A stretch of DNA of 64,000 bases from the NCBI GenBank assembly GCA_036897445.1, contig JAYMTL010000004.1, positions 62,001 to 126,000 on the forward strand, read 5' to 3'. Of this stretch, positions 1 through 11,442 are shown piece after piece. The DNA comes from Pelargonium tetragonum (taxonomy: Eukaryota; Streptophyta; Magnoliopsida; Geraniales; Geraniaceae). Under the pieces are notes generated by a model. That model was not told the DNA's origin, did not search any database, and was given only the letters and a program-made list of their open reading frames with translations. Within the stretch, counting starts at the first letter, position 1; every line of letters starts with the position of its first letter. A program made the position numbers and the translations under genes.

Positions 1-779
1 ATTTAAAGCATTAGGTAGCTCTTGACCATTTCATTTAGCATGAGTAGTTAGGTTTGAGTTCATGAAGGCTCGGAGTTTGTAAGCAAGGTACGAGGGTTCA
101 GCATTCTTCTATCAGTTTCGCTAGCAAATAAAGTGTATTTGTATTAGTATTCGTTAACTTGAACCAGACTAGAGAGGAAGATTTGGAGTTTTGTATTCCG
201 CTTTTGACATTGAAGGCTTTGAGATAATAGATAGTTTAGGATAAACGTTTCTTTGAAGGTGTTTAAGTCTTTCTGAACCAAGTCTGTAAAGTTGTAAAGG
301 ACATAAACTGATTCTGGTGTAGCTAGGTGTAAAGGTGGAGTTCAAGATCTAATGCGACTGAATTCTAGCTTTCCTTACCCAGAACTCTGGACTCTATTCC
401 TAGGAGAAAAAGAATTGTTCGAAAGGTAAACCCTGTGCTTAACAGATCTAAGAAGGACTTTGTATTCTTGGTAAAGAAAGTAGATACCAGACTTATTGAA
501 TTGAGATAGTTTATTTTATATAGTTTAGGTACAACCTTACCATCTTTCTTCTGTGTACGCTGGCTAAGGTATTTGTTCTTGTTAGCAGGTCTATAGCTGG
601 CAGTTAATCCTAAGTCTTAATGGTAAGGAAAAGTAAAGGAAAAGGTATGATATTGATCTTTTTTTTTTATAACTAAGTATTCTTAGTCTTACTCGAAGTA
701 TAAAATTCCTAATTCTATTACTTTGGAAGGAAGCTAGGCTAGCATTTCATGTGCTATAATGGATTCCGATCTAATAAGC

Positions 780-945
780 GAGTGTAGCTAGCATGTCTCT
801 CTTTTTGAGGATAAGTTACCCTTCTTATCTTAGTTCTAAAGAGGGATTTCAGTTGGCTCCTAAAGAAGTAGGTACAACTTAGATAGGTTAGAGCAAGGCA
901 AGTGGATATTTAGTGTTCGGTTAGGAAATTTTGAAGGTAGGTTAG
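780..945 (+). repeat. Diverged dispersed repeat, copy 1
   Basis: Positions 780-800 are identical over 21 bases to 4459-4479. Similarity continues with gaps: CTTATCTTAGTT follows in both, then AGTGGATATTTA (near 900 here, near 4513 in the other copy), GGTTAGG/GTTGTTAGG and TTGAAGGT. The two copies are in the same orientation, 3.7 kb apart. No open frame spans either copy. Copy 1 is longer, with extra sequence between the matching pieces. Confidence 0.7.
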
Positions 946-1490
946 GCAAGTTTACATGTGTAAGTATGAGACAGAATCCAGTAATACAATATAACACTCT
1001 AGGACTACTATTCTCTTCTCTTGAAAGCTTGATTCCGAGAATGATGTTTAGCTAATAAAGGTGTCTTAAAAAAGGTATTCCTTCATAGTTTACTTTGAGG
1101 TTGTAAGCCGGTCAGTCAAGTCTAAGAGAACTAGTACTATTCCGATAGTTCAGTTTAGCAGGTAAAGTATTCTAAATTCTAATCCCTGTAATTGTATTCT
1201 GGTAAAGCTAGGAAAATGTATTCTAGTCTTTGTAAACAAGGTCTGGTACTTATCCGATAGTTCTACCTTTGAGTTTAGGTACTTACTCTCTGAATTGTAT
1301 TCTAGTTGCTCTTGGGATTGCTTGTACAGAATCTATATACCTTAGTTCTTGACTTGAGTTCCGATCTATAAAGGAGTAAGACCTTTAGTTTTGTTGTAAA
1401 CCTGATAATCCTAAATAGATAGCACGGAATTCTTGTCTTATTGTAGCACTTTGTTCTGTTGTAAGATAGCACTTTCATCTCTAATCTAAT

Positions 1491-1736
1491 GGGATAGCTG
1501 GTAAAGGATGATAAGTCTTAGAGAAGTTCCTGGATAAATTGTAACTATTTATTAGGCTATTTACACAAGATTCCGTAATCCTGTTTATTTATGAAGGAGT
1601 AATAGCCTGAATTTCTTATTTTTTGCTGCTAATTCTTTGATATTCAGTTCTTTATGAATGAGATTCCTAGTCTTTTTTAAAGAATAGTTTAGGAGCTTAC
1701 TGAATTCTTTGTCTGGGATAGCCGGTAAAGGTGGAT
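1491..1736 (+). repeat. Short near-duplicate GGGATAGCYGGTAAAGG pair
   Basis: GGGATAGCTGGTAAAGGATG at 1491 and GGGATAGCCGGTAAAGGTGG at 1715 are two versions of one sequence, 224 bp apart in the same orientation. A related local echo, TAGCACTTT, occurs twice near 1445 and 1468. These support origin of block A by repeated small duplications followed by point changes. Confidence 0.5.
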
Positions 1737-1942
1737 TGATTCTATTTCTTTCCTTTGAGTTGAGAATTCCTAGTATTTCTAGAATCGGATAGGTTTAGGC
1801 TCAAGGTGAACTAGTTGTAGCAAGCTGTTGAAATGTCCTTGTTAGAGTATAGTCCTAATTCTTTCTTTTCCTTACCGGATTTTGGGGTTTAGGAAAGAAC
1901 TCTATTTATTGTATTTTTGTATTCTAATTGGGATTGCAGAGT

Positions 1943-1960
1943 AACCCCAAAAGAGGGGTT
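1943..1960. other. Small GC stem-loop
   Basis: AACCCC and GGGGTT form a perfect 6-bp stem around the loop AAAAGA. The stem contains four G-C pairs in otherwise AT-rich DNA. No T run follows it directly and no gene lies upstream, so it is not called a terminator. Confidence 0.4.
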
Positions 1961-2864
1961 CCTGTTTATTTAGTTTTAGAATAAGTATTAATGTATTCTG
2001 TATTTTGTTGTTTAGTTTAGGCCAAGCTATGCAGTTGCTTCTACTTCTAAGAAAATGAGTTCCTTTAGTGAATAAGGGAACATTCCGATCCGATAAATGT
2101 CTTCTTGTATATAGCCGGAACAGAAACTGATTCTATTTATCAAGGGCTAATTGGTTCTTGTATTCTGTTGCTAGATGGAAACCATGTGAAAACTAGAGCT
2201 GTTGCAGCGAGGAGATTCTATTGTTCTTTATATTCATAGGATTTTATAGAATAGAAATTTTCTAGCATAGATAGGATGGAACTCTATGTAGCTCTTGTCC
2301 AAGTGGAGCGGAAGACAGTCCTTTGCTTGCAGTTGCCTGACTTAAATAGGAATAGAGAGTTCTAGATAGTATATGCACTCACTATCTTTGCCGACTTAAA
2401 CATTAGCATGAAAGTGAGAGTCCTCTTGACTTATGTATCTATCTTAAACAGAAGTCTTAGGTTTCAGTTAAGGAAAGGTCTTTAAAGCCTCCGTAGGTCT
2501 TGTAAAGCCAGAGTCTCCGGCTTACAAGCTACAACAAAGTAAGGAATAGAATCACTTAGATAAAGAACTCCTCCTTAGACTAATTAGAGCCTTTTTTCCT
2601 CACGTTTTCTATACATTCTCTAAGCCATTTAGTAGATGGAGAGATGGTAAGTCGGGAATGAATTGACAAGTTGTCATCGGCAAGTTTCTTTTTATTGAAT
2701 GTGATAGGTTCGGAAGTAGAATGAATTTAGGTAGAGAGATTGAAAGTTTGCAAGTAAGAAACTAGCCAATTCTTATTTGTATTTGTAAGTAGTCGTAGAT
2801 AGAAGTCCCCGCCTTCTCTATCCTGAAATCCCTTCCCTTTGAGACCTATCCCTTAAACTTCCAC

Positions 2865-2930
2865 CTTCGTTAGTTAAAACTGTCGTAATTCGACCGTAAA
2901 ACATAGGTTCGAATCCCATTTCAGTGTCTA
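2865..2930 (+). pseudogene. tRNA-like relic with perfect T-loop box
   Basis: Positions 2906-2916 read GGTTCGAATCC, a perfect tRNA T-loop/B-box. Upstream, CTGTC and GACCG could form an anticodon stem (4 of 5 pairs) around the loop GTAATTC, and GTTAGTTAAAAC resembles a D-loop. The T stem ATAGG/CCCAT pairs at 4 of 5 positions, and the flanking 7-mers do not form an acceptor stem. A working tRNA is therefore unlikely. It belongs to the GTAARACA-GGTTnnAATC family also seen at 16078, 24053, 26049 and 26657. I assign no amino acid because the anticodon is uncertain. Confidence 0.4.
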
Positions 2931-3463
2931 GAATCAGTATTAATAGTCAATCAGTGACTTGGATTTTATATCCTCAATTTGTATTTTAGTTACCATAGTC
3001 GAGACCCCTTCTGTCTGTGCTTAAAAAAGTACTTTTTAAGGAAATAGCCGATCCTTTTGAAGTGCTTTAAGTTACAACAGATCTTTTCGTTGAAATTCCT
3101 ATACCAACCAAAAAGAGCTTAGCCAACTCTTTAGGTAGCAGCCCTTAAGTCCACAGCAGTCAAACTAGGAATTCCTGTCATCCTGAACCCTTGCCTTGCC
3201 GAGATACATTAGCACTTTGAATTAAGTTAGCAGAATTCCATAGAGAGTTATCCTTCGAATAAGTTCTTGTTCTTCTTTCATCAGTATAATACCTCTTCCT
3301 TGTTAGTTGTGAAAGCTCAAATAGAGAAGTAAACTAGCCACTTGCTTATTCTATTCTACTCAATACAAGACTCATGTGAACCTACCTTCTGTTCTTACTA
3401 TCCTTAGCACCTATTGCTTTCTATTCGGATTCCTTTAATGTAGAGTTTTCTGATTCTGGTTAC

Positions 3464-3548
3464 CTTGCTTGCCAAAGTTCTAGTTCTTGCCGGTTACCTT
3501 GATTCTGAGAGTTTCCTTCCCGCGTTTCTCTTGCTTGCCAAAGTTCTA
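3464..3548 (+). repeat. 19-bp direct repeat, 66 bp apart
   Basis: CTTGCTTGCCAAAGTTCTA occurs exactly at 3464-3482 and 3530-3548. The intervening sequence repeats GGTTACCTTG as well, so the local duplication may originally have been longer. No gene or boundary is associated with it. Confidence 0.75.
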
Positions 3549-4295
3549 TCTTGTAAACACGATTAACACTTCTAGAGGTTTAAAGAGGTCCCTTCATCTA
3601 TGGAATTTCATAGGTGATAGGTCGTACTTCCTCCAACAGAGGGATCTATTCATAAGTAACTAATAGTTCCAAACAAGGTGGAAGAGCCAATTCCTTAGTA
3701 CATTTCATAGATTGTAGGAAGACTACCTCCGTACAAGGGAGAGCACGAACGTTTAGCAGCCCTAGAAAGAATGAAAGCTCCAATCAATAGAATCAGGTTT
3801 CTGTATATCCACATGTTACTATTCTGTGAACAACTGATAGAAGACCCCGGCTACTATTAGACATGTAAGGAATTCTTTAGCTTCTCTTCTCCTTTAGTTT
3901 AGCTTTTCAACTTCAACAAGGAATGGGTGAAGACCTGAATAGGTAAGTTTCGTAAGTTTCCTAGACTTACAAGCTCCAATTCATTTTCTATCCTGAAGGA
4001 ATAAAGGATTCTACTCTCATTTCTAGCTTTGAGAGATTGCCTTTCTCTCCAGTAGAACTCTTATCAATTAGAATCAACTCTGAAGAATACTAAAATACGG
4101 AATCTTTATGCCTTAAAATCAACGATTTAGGGGTTTTCTTGGATAGGGAAACACCTTAAGAGGTAGCCAAACGCAAGTTTTTGTTATATTAGTTGAATCT
4201 GGCTATCCCAAGATTATTATTTTGCTTAGAACCTAACTCTAAATCCACTCATTTTAACTAGTCTAAGAATCTATTGAAAGAGGGTGAACTACAGA

Positions 4296-4345
4296 CTGTT
4301 TAATTCCTCAGTTTGCTAAAGAAGGATGAAGTGTAGGTCAATAGC
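4296..4345 (+). repeat. Local diverged duplication, copy 1
   Basis: The pattern CTGTTTAAT, then CTCAGTTTGCTAA, then a purine-rich stretch and GTCAATAGC recurs at 4593-4631. Copy 1 has an extra piece (about 10 bases) before GTCAATAGC. Copies are in the same orientation about 300 bp apart and flank the second copy of the 780/4459 repeat. Confidence 0.55.
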
Positions 4346-4458
4346 AGACTTGTTGAAGGCTTGGAAGGGTAGGAATGGAAAGTAAGTAGTCATTCCTTAG
4401 CTTTGGAGCTAACCCGATCGAGGTAGGATTGGAGCAGCGGTCGATGGAATGTTAATAC

Positions 4459-4575
4459 GAGTGTAGCTAGCATGTCTCTTTTGAGGGTCAGTTTCTTATC
4501 TTAGTTAGAAAGAGTGGATATTTAAGTTTGGTTGTTAGGAGTTGAAGGTTAATCTGCTGTGGTTGTTAGGAAGAT
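4459..4575 (+). repeat. Diverged dispersed repeat, copy 2
   Basis: This is the second copy of the repeat at 780-945, with 21 identical bases at 4459-4479 and later matches CTTATCTTAGTT, AGTGGATATTTA and TTGAAGGT. It is more compact than copy 1. A tandem-like echo, GGTTGTTAGG, occurs near 4525 and again near 4561. Confidence 0.7.
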
Positions 4576-4592
4576 AGAATATGGTACTTAAT

Positions 4593-4631
4593 CTGTTTAA
4601 TGACTCAGTTTGCTAATGGAAGTCAATAGCC
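4593..4631 (+). repeat. Local diverged duplication, copy 2
   Basis: Partner of 4296-4345: CTGTTTAATGACTCAGTTTG here, against CTGTTTAATTCCTCAGTTTG in copy 1. GTCAATAGC follows in both. Confidence 0.55.
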
Positions 4632-7600
4632 GTCGAATGCCAATACAGTAGCTCTTGTACAGTCGAGACCTATAGATAGTGTATTCAGTTGTTAGGAATA
4701 GATAATATTGAAACTGAAAGGATTAAGTCTTCCTAAATAGAAGAAATGGAGGATTAGTGGAGTCGAAGTCAAGGGAGGAATGAAAGCGGTTGACTTGACA
4801 GAGAAGAGAAAGAGGTTTAAGTTGGTTGGGATTTTTTGAATTCTGGTTGTAGATTATAAGGAGCCTTTCATTTTAATTCTAAGAGGGGTTATGATGAATT
4901 TCATTTCACAGGTGCGCTTCCCCAGTCTCGTAGAAGTTCTTTATTTCAAGTTCGAAGGTGAGTCTTATAAAAAAATCTTTATTAGGCTTGTTTATAAAGC
5001 GGACCTAGAAGGATCCTTTATATATCTTGACCCGTACAAGGGTTTTCCAAAAAGATTTTCTCAAATGGATTTAATAGCACAAGTCCCCGGGCTTACGCGA
5101 TTGAAATTTTAGTGGTATTCTTTTTTAATCCCTATTATTTTAGTAGTTTAATGCACAGGGCACCCACCTAAGTATAATCCCGCTGTAATGAAAGGAAATT
5201 CTAAACACCTATCCTTAGATACCCGCCTCTCCTACTTGCTTGTAAATTCTATTCGATTAGAACTTTTTAACTCTCTACAAATAAAAAAAGAATAATGCAA
5301 AACTCAGATATCAGTAAATAATATAGAATACAGATAATTTACTCGTTTGCCTAACACTCTCAGTTACGTACCCCCGAAACTTAGTTAGTAAAAAGAAGAA
5401 GACACTATTAAAAAAACTTGTGCACCACCATAGTACTTCATTTTCTAGGATCTTAAATCCCTATACCTTGTACATTATAAATCTAATGGAACAAATTCTC
5501 CCTATTTTTTGGAGGCTCCTACACTAAGTATCTAAAAAGACAATAAAAATTTGTGCTTTGGTATTGTTTACTTGAATCCGGGTTCTATTTTCTTTAGCAT
5601 TTAAAAGTAAGGATCTCCTTTTGGGGTCAGTTTCTTAAGGGTCTAACCCTCAACTTATGGGTATCACAAAAAAGGGTAGATATTTGCTTCCGTATTATAG
5701 CATTTTCTACGGATCTCCGTCCTTTGAAAAATGAAAAGAGGGAACGACTCCTTACAGTAAGTTCTGCCGTAGGAGAAAGATTAATCGCTACCACACTGTT
5801 ATAAAATCTTTTTGCTTATTACTTTATTCCTGTGTCAAACCGAAAAAAACCTTAAAATTAAGAAATGTAGAAAAGGGAATTCAGGGGACTGTTAGTGTTT
5901 TAGCGTAAAAGGGCCTTACAATGGGTTTTAATAATATATGGGACTCTAACAGGAAGCGTCGGATTTATAAGAAATTGGGGGTACCTCGGTAATTAGAAGT
6001 ACCCAAATTCCTTTTTAAGAGAGGACTAAAAGAAACTTCTAGTAAACCTGATAAAAAAAACCTCCGAGCGGAATAGCTAGAATAGCGAAACCCCCGGTAA
6101 GGAAAAACAGATATAAGTAGGGGTTCTAACTTTTTAATAATTGTAAATAAGACACACCCCTTAAGAAAGAGAGCCTTGAAACTTGAACCCCAGCTACACT
6201 GAGTAAAATATTCTGAGAAAGTCGGAATTTTAGAACTAGAATATCCCTGATAAGAAGGACACGCCTTTCTAAAATGCTGAAGAGAGCGAGTCTATATAAT
6301 TTAGAAATAGGGAGTGCCAGAACTTTCTGTAGATTATGTACTTTAGACTACTCCAAAGGGCTTCTTTATTACTACAAACAATTTTAGAGTAAGATTTTTG
6401 TTCGAGTAGAGTTCCAATAAAGATGACTAGAGGGGCCTTCCCGGGAGTCCTTTTAGGAGGATCATTGCATATAAATTTGGTTTTGGGATAATTAAAATAA
6501 AGTTATAAGTAAGAAGGGACTCATAATTCAGTACAGGTTAGCCAGTTGTTGCTCAGTTAAATAGTAAATAATAAAGTAGGCTAGCGGGTTCATTAAACAA
6601 AAAGACAACATTCCCTATGAATATAAGTACTTTTCTAAGAAGCGCTAAGCAATGCTTGAAAGGAATCCTGTACTAGTGCCCAAGAGTTAAAAAAGATTTT
6701 CAGTGAGTCGCTATAGAATAGATAGAAAGAAGTCCATCCGTTGAATATCTAAAATAAAGATGTATTATCTGCTTATGAAACAACAAAGAAATAGACTTTA
6801 TATAAGGGACTTCAAATCTGGGGAGAAGCCTCGTTTAGAGCAAGCCGATAGACCTTGTTTTACCGAAACTTTTGCTTGGTTATCAAATGCTACCTTATAA
6901 AGGGGAAAGATACTTTACTTAATTTAAGAGGCCCTAAAGTACTTAAAAATTTTTAGTTTAATATGGTGAAGCAATAAGGCATTATTTACTTTTATGATAT
7001 TCAGCCTAATTTCATTTATATAAACCGGCACTAAAAATTTAGAAATTATTCTCTTTATAGGGTACTCGAGTTAGAAAATCCATTATTATCGAGCAGTTTT
7101 ATATCAAGGTTCACAGAAAGGTATAAGGTAAAGAACGAGGTTTAAACCCTTATTGTTGTATTTTCACGTAGAAGTTGCAAATGAGTTACCCTTTTTTAAT
7201 ACTATGACTTTCCTGGGTTTTTAAACGGGAACAAGAGAAGGAATTTCTATAAGGAGCTTATCTGAGGATCCTATATTTAAAACCAGCCATCCCTCGAAGA
7301 ATTTTTTAAACCGAAGTAAAAGGGAATAAATAAAGGAAAGGTAAGGAGTGCAGGAAATGGGAGCTTTCAAATAAATCCTTGCAAAAGGAATGCTACAGGA
7401 GATCCTTTTCTATTTCTAACTAAATAGAGTTGCAGTTGATAACGTATATAGAAGTCAACGTGACCAATTATACGCGCAAGATTCTTCTACTAAGGGAAAC
7501 CCATAGAAAGTTTTAGCAGTAGATGATACACAAAAAAGATTGACTCTTGGCAAAAGGACCTCACTAAGGGATCTTCCGGAAAAGGCCTCTCTTGTAGTTA

Positions 7601-7946
7601 TGAAACTAACATATGTACCTGTAACATTTGAGACTCCAATTTTTTCGGGTTAAACGAATTACTTTAAGTTTCTTCTGCTCTCTTCTCTATAGCTGAAAAT
7701 AAGAAATGTGACTGATCTTAACAAAGAGTTGCCCCCTTACACCGAATTAGAAACCTTTATCATATTCTATTTGTAATAGCCAGGAGAGGTACCTTCCCTT
7801 AAAAACTTCTGTACAGCACTACAATATATAAAGATAAAAAGGCGCGTATTCTTGCTTTGTTTCAGTGAATTAGCCTAGCCTATTCTAGTAAATATAAGGA
7901 TTGCCTAAACTTTAGAATTCCAAGCTCTAGCTACAAAAGCAGAACA

Positions 7947-7965
7947 AAAAAAGGAGTCCTTTTTT
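7947..7965. repeat. Perfect inverted repeat AAAAAAGGA/TCCTTTTTT
   Basis: Nine-base arms flank a single G. Shorter relatives with the same core, AAAGGAGTCCTTT, occur near 13996 and 17485, and GGAGTCCTT occurs near 35595. It is one of the cleanest forms of the motif dispersed through the window. The run of six Ts after the stem resembles an intrinsic terminator, but the stem is mostly A-T, no gene precedes it, and the element is symmetric, so a terminator call is weak. Confidence 0.5.
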
Positions 7966-9088
7966 GAGCAAAAACAAAGATATTCCTCCCTGTAAAGCCT
8001 GGAATCAAATTCTTTGAAATTTTGGATAATTTACTAGCCTCTAAAGTATGGTCAAGATACAACTAGCTATTACTTTCTAAGATATAGGAGCAATGTATGC
8101 CGATAAAAAGTAGACAAAAGCACTTTAGGACCACACGGGTACTTTGCCTGATTATAGGGCTATACATAAATGAGAAACTCACGAGGTTAGATAAAGTAGA
8201 CATACACTAGAGAAGTTTCTATCCACAAGCTCTGTTAAATCCCAAAAACTATAAAAGCTTTAGAGGTATTAAAGGTGAAATACGGATAATGCCTTAACTA
8301 ATAAAGCCGCATAGAGTACTAAAACTTCCACTCTTTTAGGGTTTGCTTTGCCTAAAATAAAATACTGTTACATTGTGCTCTAATGTGGTTGATAAGAAAG
8401 AGAGGCGTAGCCGTGATAGGTTAGCGTAGTAAAAGTCCTTTTGAAACAGGTTATAAATAAGGGAATACTTTACCTGCGAAGAGTGGATTTCATAAAAATT
8501 GACTCCTAGTGGGTTCTTACAAAAAAATGTAATAATCTTAATTCATTTTTAAAGTAGTTACCAGGAAGCTCCTCAAATTCTTTAGAACTTTAAAAAAGGG
8601 TTTCTACTATTACAAAAAATTACGATATACCCGCTCTTTTGTTTAACTTAATTTAAGGTAAAAGCACAATTCCAAGTAATTTTAACAATGTTTGTGAATT
8701 TTTATTATTTAATGGAAGAGGATCCCTCGCTAGAGTTTTCCCGGTTAGCACTAAGGAAACCCCGATTTTTATATGATGACATTTTAGGTTTAGTTTACAT
8801 AAGGTATCCAAAAAGGCCCAAGGTAATATAATTATGATGTAGCACAATTCTTGTTTCTCTAGAAAGAAAAGTTATTCTTCTTTCCAACTACTCTATCTCT
8901 CAACTGGTCTTAACCGCACCGCAATTCCGTTGCTATAAGGAGCGCCCTTGAATACTTTTAGCCGAAATAGCGCTCACTCTATAAGTGATAAGTGTAGATA
9001 TATGGCATAAGACTCACTTCAATTTCTATTTTTTATAGAGTAGCCCCTTCGTCCTTTTTGAAGTGCTTTTTTGCAAGTCTCAAAGCTT

Positions 9089-9108
9089 TTCATTCCAATG
9101 TATATAAT
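9089..9108 (+). repeat. Dispersed 20-bp repeat, copy 1
   Basis: TTCATTCCAATGTATATAAT is identical to 29441-29460, 20.4 kb away in the same orientation. A shortened relative (CATTCCAATGTATA) lies at 42969-42982. Sequence on either side does not match between copies, so the shared unit is short. Function unknown. Confidence 0.75.
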
Positions 9109-9179
9109 TTCATTTTAACAACCTACGGACTTAACTTCTCTTATAGGAATTGAGCACTCCTAGGAGGGGAAAACTCATT

Positions 9180-9500
9180 GCTTTTGTACCCTCGTTTTCT
9201 TAGTCTTCCTATCTTTCTCTCAGTCTTCTGTAGCTGTATCTTAGTCACTTTCTTCTGAGCTATACCCTACTTTTCATTATCTGGAATCGGAAACCCTTGA
9301 AACAAAAAGGGAACATAAAGCAACTTACCCGGATCCCTTAAAAACCTTATAGCCACACCGACTGCTTACTGACTTAGTTTGTTACTCTTATCGACTTACT
9401 TCTTACTTAAGTCTACCTACACCTAAACTTTTAGCTATACCTATAACTTTCCTTAGAATTAGACTTGTGCTCTACTGCGGACCCTTAAGACTTGAAAACT
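9180..9500. other. C/T-rich island
   Basis: A pyrimidine-biased plus strand with words such as TCTTAGTC, CTTACTTAAG and AGCTATACC replaces the purine/pyrimidine motif, which appears only sparsely here. AGCTATAC recurs at 26138 and 51342, in islands of the same type. No open frame or RNA gene is visible. Confidence 0.45.
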
Positions 9501-11412
9501 TAAAAAAACTAGGACTATAAAACTCTTTACTATCTACGGGAACTTCCTCAACTAAAAATAGAGAACCCTAAAAGGAAACTCTAGAATCTCGGAGAATAAA
9601 GTAAAGAAAGGGCTTTATTAAACAGAGTCTCTAATCTAATATAGTAGGGTAAAAAGAAGAGTTTCAAATAAAAAAATGAGGGGTAGAAAAGTTTTGCAGT
9701 ATCAGATATTACAAGGTTTTCGAGTCTTGACTTTACTTTTAGGATAAACCTTAACCTAGATAGGGTTTGAAGTAGAATTTTTTGAGTTAAAGGAGTCTCT
9801 AACTAATGTTCTTTGATTATTACTAGGCAGTCTAGCCCAGAGCAGAGTGTCTCATAATTCTAAAAAGTAGGACCCTTTCCAGTTTTAAACAGTAGCCTAG
9901 TAGGGTTCTTTCCATTCGAGAGGCTCGCTGAAAACTTAGGTTGAATTAGTTAAACAAAGCCTCTCCTAAGAATTTAAGGCCGGGTAGATTGCGTTTTAAA
10001 AGGCCCTTTTTATATCGTAATAGTTATAAAAAGCTCTAAAGCAGGGCTGGGTTCTTTGGGTGGGTAAGCTTTTGGGTAGTAGAATTTTCTACTAAAAGTT
10101 GTCCCTCGATTAGTGTGGGCTTAAATGAGAGGTCCCGAAAAAGAATAGAGAATGCTTCTTAGTTTACCAAAAAAGTAGTGTCATTTCTACGTTATATAAA
10201 AAGAAAAGAGTTTTGTTGTAAGTAATAAAGAGAATTTTTTACCTTGCAAGATTTTTAGCTAAGGGAACTCTTATCCAGAATATATTAGAACGAGGTAACT
10301 GGAAAACCCAGGTCTCTAATTAAATACAAACTAAATAAAGGAGCCGAGGGAATAAGGAAGATTCTGGCAAATTTATAGTTATAAGTTTTTCTTCTCTTTT
10401 CTTTGTGATGGGCTTTGAGTTATAATTATAATAGAATACCCTCATGTTGGGAAAGTCCCTTAGAATTTGAGTAAAGGTATAACTTTCTTTAAGGGATTTA
10501 GGGTCCTAACGAGCAAATATAGCTTCGTCTGCGATACTTCTATTAGATAGCTGGGGCTTCTACTCCACACCTTATATCCACAAGATTCTCTGCTACGAGT
10601 GTTATAATAGAAGTAAGATAAAATTCCTATAGCTTCCAACGCGTAGACCTGAAAAAAGCAATTAGAGAGCTCTAACTTATCTAACTAGACTAGGAGCACA
10701 GGTATGTAATACACAAAAGGCTTTGTATAAGATTCGCCTTGCACCCTCAAAGCAGGATTTTCTTTCTTTTGATTTTCTAAATAAAAAAGTAAGTAACCTC
10801 GGAAGGACTCTACTATTATTTATTCTTTTTTGCTTCTCCTTTTGTTAAGACTGTGTCTCATAATTTCGACTTAAAATTTATTGGTATTAGACTCTGTAGA
10901 ATTTTTATAGGAATTTCCTTACCAGGTATGGTATAGTGTATAATGAGTGAAACTAAACATAGCCAAAAGCGGACCCTAGTTTTTTAACTCATAAGGAACT
11001 CCGTATACACACCTATTTATTTATACTGAGAAACTAACACACTCTTTATGGGTCTTTAATTATCTATGAGGAGAAGCGTTAACTATTAGGCTCGGTTTAT
11101 AATAGGTACCCCCCCTTTTTTACAGGGGAATATGACAAGCTCAAAATTTTATTATACTTAAGTCCAACCCGGGTATCACTAATAGGTATTTCTTATCTTT
11201 ATTCCAACTTATTCTTTAAGCCTGTTTCTCTTGTTCATAAATAGCTAAACTGCGCATTTTAAACCCGGTTGAGTAACTCATGTTAGGAGACCTCATATCC
11301 CTACCAGAGGATTCTAACAAGAAATTTAGGATTAGGAATTCTTAATACTACCGAGAGCTCCAGGAATCAATATCGTGTAAAAGGCTTTTCTTTTCTTAAG
11401 TTATTATAAAAT

Positions 11413-11442
11413 TTGACTTTCTTGTACCGATAAGCCTATAAT
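11413..11442 (+). promoter_or_regulatory. Bacterial/plastid-type promoter look-alike
   Basis: TTGACT and TATAAT are separated by 18 bases, a near-ideal sigma70-like arrangement. No gene follows. TTGACTT is unusually common in the window, and TATAAT is expected often at this composition, so chance is a serious explanation. Confidence 0.12.

Larger units (their letters stand above)
461..2166 (+). repeat. Cluster of seven TGTATTCT words
   Basis: The 8-mer TGTATTCT starts at 461, 1193, 1217, 1296, 1919, 1992 and 2159, all on the plus strand. Composition alone predicts about 0.1 in this length. Two copies have longer agreement: those at 1296 and 1919 are each followed within about 20 bases by GGGATTGC. 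This points to old short duplications rather than a functional site; no role is claimed. Confidence 0.5.
1..4865. other. Gene-free block A, distinct word-repetitive DNA
   Basis: No gene is recognisable here and no frame reaches 60 codons. The block differs from what follows: the purine-tract/pyrimidine-tract motif typical of the window is rare, and recurring words such as TGTATTCT, GGTAAAG and TTCTAGT dominate. G exceeds C over roughly 1-2800 and 4150-4865, while C exceeds G over roughly 2800-4100, so strand bias flips inside the block. It contains diverged duplications (780/4459 and 4296/4593), a short direct repeat (3464/3530), a tRNA-like relic (2865) and a small hairpin (1943). It reads like organelle intergenic DNA, but no homologue can be named. 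The right edge is placed where motif-dense DNA starts. Confidence 0.5.
4866..9179. other. Motif-dense AT-rich DNA, no gene found
   Basis: The purine/pyrimidine motif becomes frequent from about 4870. Clear examples are AAGGATCTCCTT (5609-5620), GGGGGTACCTC near 5977 and the perfect inverted repeat at 7947. The only frames of 60 codons or more are a 73-codon frame at 4891 and a 64-codon frame on the minus strand at 8653, both of chance length and without family motifs. Stops are spread through all frames. I see no rRNA or intact tRNA. Confidence 0.5.

Noticed and set aside
4891-5112. 73-codon frame right at the change of sequence type
   Set aside because: Chance length; the product resembles nothing I know; no convincing ribosome-binding site or neighbour.
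7947-7965. Intrinsic terminator
   Set aside because: The stem is mostly A-T, the element is symmetric and no gene precedes it.
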